DNA of 27,603 nt. Source: a virus. This document shows positions 24,238 through 27,603 of the stretch, piece after piece; the stretch's first letter is position 1; every line of letters begins with the position of its first letter. Under the pieces are notes generated by a model. It was not told the origin of the DNA. It did not search any database and was given only the letters and a program-made list of their open reading frames with translations. Where the stretch lies: positions 1 to 27,603 of the IMG/VR virus record IMGVR_UViG_3300029787_000255, one strand, 5' to 3'. The translations under genes and the position numbers were made by a program.

Positions 24238-25079
24238 AAAAGGGACAAAAGACCTGGGACTCGAACTACCCGAAGATGGGGATTGCGATATCGACATACG
24301 CACCCGCGATGAAATTTGACAAGCGTCTAACCAACTGCATGCGAAGCCTGCGGGAAAGCGGGTTCCCTGGCTACGTTGTGATCGTGGACGATGGATCCCC
24401 GATTGACAGGAAGTTCCCCAGCGACGAATCCCGTGGCAAGAAGGTCTATTGGGAAACAGGTATATCTAAAACCAAGCCGACAATTGTTCAACTGCCAGAG
24501 CGTCGAGGCATTGCATACTGCAAGAACATGTGCATGTGGTCACTTCGTACTTACCACGGGATTGCAGGAGGCCGATTGACTTCTTCGATTGGGTTCCTGG
24601 CCGACGATGATATTCTTTTTCAGAAAGGGTGGTGGGAGCCATACGTCCAAGCTATTCGACAGACTAAGATCCCACACTTCTGTTGGACTCGTTCAGATGT
24701 TTCGTACACCGAAGGGAAGCTCAACGAGTTGTTGATTCGCCGGACCGATGCGGTCAACGGATGCCTGATGACGTACAACAAAAAAGTTCTTGACAAGGTT
24801 GGCGGTATGGCAGTGCATCCCGAATCTTTGTGGGGATGGGATCACGTTCCGTGGTCGAATCGGATCTATCGAGTATTCGGGGGAGCCGAACGCAACCAGG
24901 GTCTCGATGTGGTCGGGTCGGAGAATTTGATTTCTTTGCAAGACACTCCTTCGCCTGTTTCGTCAGAGGAGAGAGACAAGAACAAGAACTTTAAATTCGG
25001 AACGGAACACACACATCTCGACCTGTGGGAGTTGGTGGATGATTGGGAGAAGGAAACTTTGAAAACAGAACGGAGGTGA
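24234..25079 (+). CDS. GT2-like (GT-A) glycosyltransferase inside the replication operon (281 aa)
   Basis: Opens with the GT2 strand AISTYAPAMKFDKRL. YVVIVDDGS at ~47-55 binds the nucleotide, and FLADDDI with Asp124-126 is the DxD metal site. A GGM...WGWDH block near 190-205 resembles the acceptor/catalytic region. It starts in an ATGA overlap with recA and ends at the ribosome site of the next gene, so it is translated with recombination genes, away from the tail-linked glycosyltransferases. Its acceptor could be DNA bases, a host polymer or a protein; the sequence does not decide. Family identity is strong, target unknown. Confidence 0.83.
   Translation: MKKGQKTWDSNYPKMGIAISTYAPAMKFDKRLTNCMRSLRESGFPGYVVIVDDGSPIDRKFPSDESRGKKVYWETGISKTKPTIVQLPERRGIAYCKNMCMWSLRTYHGIAGGRLTSSIGFLADDDILFQKGWWEPYVQAIRQTKIPHFCWTRSDVSYTEGKLNELLIRRTDAVNGCLMTYNKKVLDKVGGMAVHPESLWGWDHVPWSNRIYRVFGGAERNQGLDVVGSENLISLQDTPSPVSSEERDKNKNFKFGTEHTHLDLWELVDDWEKETLKTERR
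25072..25079 (+). promoter_or_regulatory. Strong ribosome binding site for a GTG start
   Basis: GGAGGTGA, nearly perfect against the 16S 3' end, contains the TGA of the glycosyltransferase gene and lies 3 bases before the GTG at 25083. It is the main reason to accept this GTG. Confidence 0.75.
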
Positions 25080-25082
25080 CCT

Positions 25083-25448
25083 GTGCCTGCTGGAGACAAA
25101 CAACCTAAGAAGTCGGCAATGGGTCGGCCCGACAAATCCCTGAAAGCAAAAACTCTGGAGAGCGAAAAGCAATCAGCCGAGTACCTGGGCGGCAGGCCGC
25201 AGCCCGTGTCAGGTGCATTGTCTGCACACAAGGGCGACATCAAGCTCGATGATTTCCTGATCGACAAGAAGGAGACGGCGGGGGCGAGCATCCTTGTGGC
25301 GGGCAAGGATCTCACTAAGATAACCCGCGAGGCAGACGGGGAGGGACGCTGTCCGGCCCTGCTGATTCAGATCGAGAAGTTACCTATGACGGTGAGCAAT
25401 GAATGGGTATTGCTGCCAATCGAAAAATTTGCAGAGGTGTTCAAATGA
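25083..25448 (+). CDS. Unknown protein (121 aa, GTG start)
   Basis: Not recognised. The first ~35 residues are basic and probably unstructured (Lys, Pro, Ser, Arg). The rest is a small alpha/beta domain ending in two strands and a helix (ALLIQIEKLPMTV, then WVLLPIEKFAEVF). It overlaps the nuclease gene by 4 bases (ATGA) and is read with it. The basic tail could contact DNA, and an accessory role to the nuclease or RecA is possible by position only. Confidence 0.7.
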   Translation: MPAGDKQPKKSAMGRPDKSLKAKTLESEKQSAEYLGGRPQPVSGALSAHKGDIKLDDFLIDKKETAGASILVAGKDLTKITREADGEGRCPALLIQIEKLPMTVSNEWVLLPIEKFAEVFK

Positions 25449-26458
25449 GTATCAAGGATGTCATTGCACGGCATGATGCCCAACGAGTCGAGGCGGCAGA
25501 TCCATCCAAGTTCAAACATCTGGTGAGTGCGGTCAAGTCTTGGATGGGGGCATGGCCCGCACAGAGTACATACACAGATCGTCTGAGAGCCTCTCAGCTG
25601 TTCTTCACCTGCCCGCGAGAGTTCGTCCTGAACTACTGGCAACCTACCGCGAACAGGGACTTCGACATGCGGAGCTACTTGTTCATGTCTACCGGCACCC
25701 ACCTGCATCAATACGCACAGGATTATATCCTTGGCCCGATGGGGATCCTGTCCGGCACCTGGGTACACAATGAGACAGGGGACGATGTGAAAGGATTCCA
25801 TCCGAATCCCGAGGAGGCTATTCTTCAGATTGCTCATCAAGAGCGACTGACCTGGACGTACATCGAAGATCGATTCTTCGATAAACAGTATCGAGTTGGT
25901 GGTCACATTGACGGGCAGGTTGATCTAAGTCGGATCGAGTGGTTGCACGAAAACCCTCATCTAGCAAAGAAGGAACCTGTCAAGGCTATGATGGAATTGC
26001 AAGACCTTCCCCTGGTTGAAAATAACCTGATCAATTTAGAGATAAAAACCTGCGGAAATTATGTGTTTGAAAATCTTATCGACTCAAACACGATACCCGA
26101 GTATTATAGAATGCAAGCTGAGATCTATCAGCACATGACAGGTAAGGACAAAACAGTGTTTTGGTACATCAACCGAGACACCATGAACAGCAAACTCATC
26201 CTTTACGAGAACACCACCAAGTGGTGGAAGGACGCAAAACGGAAGGCCAAGATTATCTGGAAGTCTATCAGAGACGAAACACTTCCAACGTCTGGCATGG
26301 CGTGTTTTACGCCAAGAGATAAACGTGCAAAGGAATGTGCGTTTCGCGGCCCGTGTTTTGAAGAAATGGATTTCGCTGATTATGTCCGAGCCGGAAAAGA
26401 ACGAGCAGCCCGAGAAGGGCGACGACTCCTTGACCTCTCGAAAGCTACGTTCGATTAG
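25445..26458 (+). CDS. PD-(D/E)XK exonuclease with probable Fe-S cluster, Cas4/AddB-like (337 aa)
   Basis: Predicted to degrade or resect DNA ends for recombination. Active-site residues: D156 and D160 in HIDGQVD, E199-x-K201 in LEIKT, and Q224 in RMQAEIY, the RecB-type set. C56 (TCPREF) near the N-terminus and C287-x10-C298-x5-C304 at the C-terminus resemble the iron-sulfur staple of Cas4 and AddB nucleases, with a wider first gap than the usual C-x2-C. The ATG at 25445 overlaps the stop before it and has AGAGGT 6 bases upstream; an earlier start at 25403 has none. Codons shift from GC-ending to mixed near 25900. Confidence 0.87.
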   Translation: MSIKDVIARHDAQRVEAADPSKFKHLVSAVKSWMGAWPAQSTYTDRLRASQLFFTCPREFVLNYWQPTANRDFDMRSYLFMSTGTHLHQYAQDYILGPMGILSGTWVHNETGDDVKGFHPNPEEAILQIAHQERLTWTYIEDRFFDKQYRVGGHIDGQVDLSRIEWLHENPHLAKKEPVKAMMELQDLPLVENNLINLEIKTCGNYVFENLIDSNTIPEYYRMQAEIYQHMTGKDKTVFWYINRDTMNSKLILYENTTKWWKDAKRKAKIIWKSIRDETLPTSGMACFTPRDKRAKECAFRGPCFEEMDFADYVRAGKERAAREGRRLLDLSKATFD

Positions 26459-26699
26459 CGTAGCACTAGAGTGGCGAGTCAGTATCCCCCTGATGATCCA
26501 AGGAAAACAATATCATTTTAGTTTGGAGGATATGCCCTGCCGAATTGGAGTGTTCGATAAGAAAAGCAAGGTCACAATTCACGAAGCCATCGGGCCGGAG
26601 TGGTTAGTTCGACTAAGAGACGGAACTGTAATCATCGAGCGACAAATCATGGCAATAAGGAAGTTCAGTGAATACACTCTTTTTACGACACTTGAATGA
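26382..26699 (+). CDS. Unknown small protein between nuclease and resolvase (105 aa)
   Basis: Not recognised. It fills the only gap between two sure genes and overlaps the nuclease end by 77 bases in another frame. The first ~25 residues are charged (EPEKNEQPEKGDD), then a beta-rich part (EWRVSIPLMIQGKQYHFSLED, and WLVRLRDGTVIIERQIMAI) like a small barrel. No clear ribosome site marks the ATG at 26382; the ATG at 26493 would give a 68-residue product outside the overlap. That the gene is real is likely because its strand pattern continues to the stop; the start is open. Confidence 0.58.
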   Translation: MSEPEKNEQPEKGDDSLTSRKLRSISVALEWRVSIPLMIQGKQYHFSLEDMPCRIGVFDKKSKVTIHEAIGPEWLVRLRDGTVIIERQIMAIRKFSEYTLFTTLE

Positions 26700-26712
26700 C
26701 TGGCCGGAGCAG

Positions 26713-27183
26713 ATGCGGAAATGGAGGAAAGGCAAAGTGACACACCGACTTGAAGATGCCGCTGCCGCGATAGTCCGCACTGAATTTCTTGAGGTGATGA
26801 TCAAGCCTCAAGCAAAGCAATCAACTCGATTCACTAAGTTCGGCCATGCATTTACGCCAGCAAAGAAACGTCAGTATGTTGAAGATCTTGTTGAGTGTTT
26901 CAAGTCTCATGCGATCAAACAGTTTGAAGGTCGTCTTCGCGTGACGGTCGTGTACTCATTCGCATGGCGAAAGTCGGACGCAAAGATTGCGAAGAAACAA
27001 TCTTGGGCGTACATGGACAAGCGGCCTGACATCGATAATCTTTTCAAGCCAGTTGCCGATGCTCTTCAAGGCAGCAACGTGATCAAAGATGATGGGCAGA
27101 TTGTCGAAGTCCGAGTCCGCAAGATCCGCAGCCCGCAGGATGGGATTGCAATTAAGATCGAGCAGATTTCCGAACACGTCTAG
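26713..27183 (+). CDS. rusA: RusA-family Holliday junction resolvase (~156 aa)
   Basis: Cuts four-way junctions produced by recombination and stalled forks. The family signature KRPDIDNLFKPVADALQG with the D-x-D-N acidic pair, then VIKDDGQIVEVRVRK with the third acidic position, is plain (from ~27022 to ~27123). The leading strand EFLEVMIKPQAK fits the family's start. Start choice is open: ATG 26713 with a close GGAG, or GTG 26737 with GGAGG 9 bases upstream; both keep the whole fold. A GTG at 26668 would overlap the previous gene. It is the last + strand gene and completes the RecA/nuclease/resolvase set. Confidence 0.9.
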   Translation: MRKWRKGKVTHRLEDAAAAIVRTEFLEVMIKPQAKQSTRFTKFGHAFTPAKKRQYVEDLVECFKSHAIKQFEGRLRVTVVYSFAWRKSDAKIAKKQSWAYMDKRPDIDNLFKPVADALQGSNVIKDDGQIVEVRVRKIRSPQDGIAIKIEQISEHV

Positions 27184-27235
27184 TGATGTAAAGCGGACAG
27201 GCATACTATAGTTTGGACCGGCAACTACATCTCCT

Positions 27236-27603
27236 CTAGCGGCAAATATGAGCCTCCTGCCGCACACCCCCCTCGACTTTTTCTGCAAAAAAGTCTCCGC
27301 TAAAGTTTTGATATTCTGCTCCTAGCAATGGTCCTGTTGTACCTAAGTGTTTATATAAGGTTTTAAAATCTACAGGATAATCGCAGTTATAAATTGATTC
27401 AGTTTCCCATAGTGTTGTGTTGTTGTTTGGATCTCCTCCCATGTTTGCACTAAAGAAAGTTCCTGCTCCGTCAACAATGACTGCAACTGCATCTTCAAAT
27501 CCACTATTGTAAAAACTTAATGCGGCGTGTAATTTGTGATGGAAATAACTCAAGTCAACAACTTGTGGGTGTTTAGGTAACAATTTAGGATTGCGATCAA
27601 TTA
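27236..27603 (-). CDS. Carbamoyltransferase fragment, NodU/CmcH family (incomplete at window edge)
   Basis: On the - strand the frame is open to the window end; its first track start, a TTG at 27583, is probably internal, with IDRNPKL before it. SYFHHKLHAALSFY carries the HHxxHA metal-binding motif of Kae1-like/NodU carbamoyltransferases, followed by AVIVDGAGTF and a family-like FKTLYKHLGT. These enzymes normally exceed 500 residues, yet this frame stops only about 100 residues after HHxxHA, at 27236. So the C-terminal part is missing or frame-shifted. Composition is about 30-35% GC over 27301-27420, against roughly half in the genes before it. It converges on the resolvase gene. It may be a degraded acquired gene or an assembly join; the family assignment is good. 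Confidence 0.72.
   Translation of the reverse strand, partial: IDRNPKLLPKHPQVVDLSYFHHKLHAALSFYNSGFEDAVAVIVDGAGTFFSANMGGDPNNNTTLWETESIYNCDYPVDFKTLYKHLGTTGPLLGAEYQNFSGDFFAEKVEGGVRQEAHICR

Noticed and set aside
27184-27235. Possible gene, tRNA or att site in the gap between resolvase and carbamoyltransferase
   Set aside because: Only 52 bases; no cloverleaf, repeat or clear promoter could be found.
27239-27263. Inverted repeat GCGGCA...TGCCGC between the convergent genes
   Set aside because: Only six pairs with a 13-base loop and no T-run on either strand; too weak to call a terminator.

Overview
The window is part of a tailed double-stranded DNA bacteriophage genome (class Caudoviricetes). 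The evidence is a very long tail tape-measure protein, a tail hub/baseplate-type protein and a fibre-type protein, followed by a nearly complete phage DNA replication and recombination set. All genes but one are on the + strand. They are packed end to end, with many ATGA, TAATG or GTGA stop/start overlaps. No integrase, repressor, tRNA, rRNA, CRISPR array or insertion sequence is visible. The host cannot be named. Shine-Dalgarno sites and near-consensus TTGACA/TATAAT promoters point to an ordinary sigma70-type bacterial host. More than 1,400 tape-measure residues imply a long tail (siphovirus or myovirus).

Region 1 (1-13725) is the virion/tail module. It holds the tape measure (its 5' end lies outside the window), a small unknown protein, a fibre-like protein with a fibronectin-III-like domain, glycine linkers and a probable C1q-like tip, and a large hub/baseplate protein. 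Between the fibre and the hub sits a glycosylation cassette: a GT-A glycosyltransferase, a small cysteine-rich (zinc-ribbon-like) protein, and a GT-B glycosyltransferase fused to a methyltransferase-like domain.

Region 2 (13729-16443) starts replication: a winged-helix initiator-like protein, a DnaC/IstB-type ATPase and a DnaB-type helicase. Region 3 (16444-17852) has two near-duplicate sigma70-like promoters, each in front of a small unknown gene; two more small unknown genes follow the second one.

Region 4 (17849-27183) holds a zinc-finger/TOPRIM primase, a probable ssDNA-binding protein, family A DNA polymerase with 3'-5' exonuclease and an unusual inserted zinc ribbon, an SF2 helicase, a small unknown protein, RecA, a second GT-A glycosyltransferase, an unknown protein, a PD-(D/E)XK nuclease with a likely Fe-S cysteine set, an unknown small protein and a RusA-type Holliday junction resolvase. 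Together they form a coherent set for fork loading, priming, synthesis, end resection, strand exchange and junction resolution.

Region 5 (27236-27603) is on the - strand. It is a fragment of a NodU/CmcH-type carbamoyltransferase in distinctly AT-richer DNA, running off the window end. It is either an acquired, truncated gene or an assembly join.

The points most worth a second look are the twin promoters with a shared spacer element, the polymerase zinc-ribbon insertion, the Fe-S-type nuclease, the glycosyltransferase inside the replication operon, the glycosyltransferase/methyltransferase fusion, and the over-represented 7-mer CGGGCCG.
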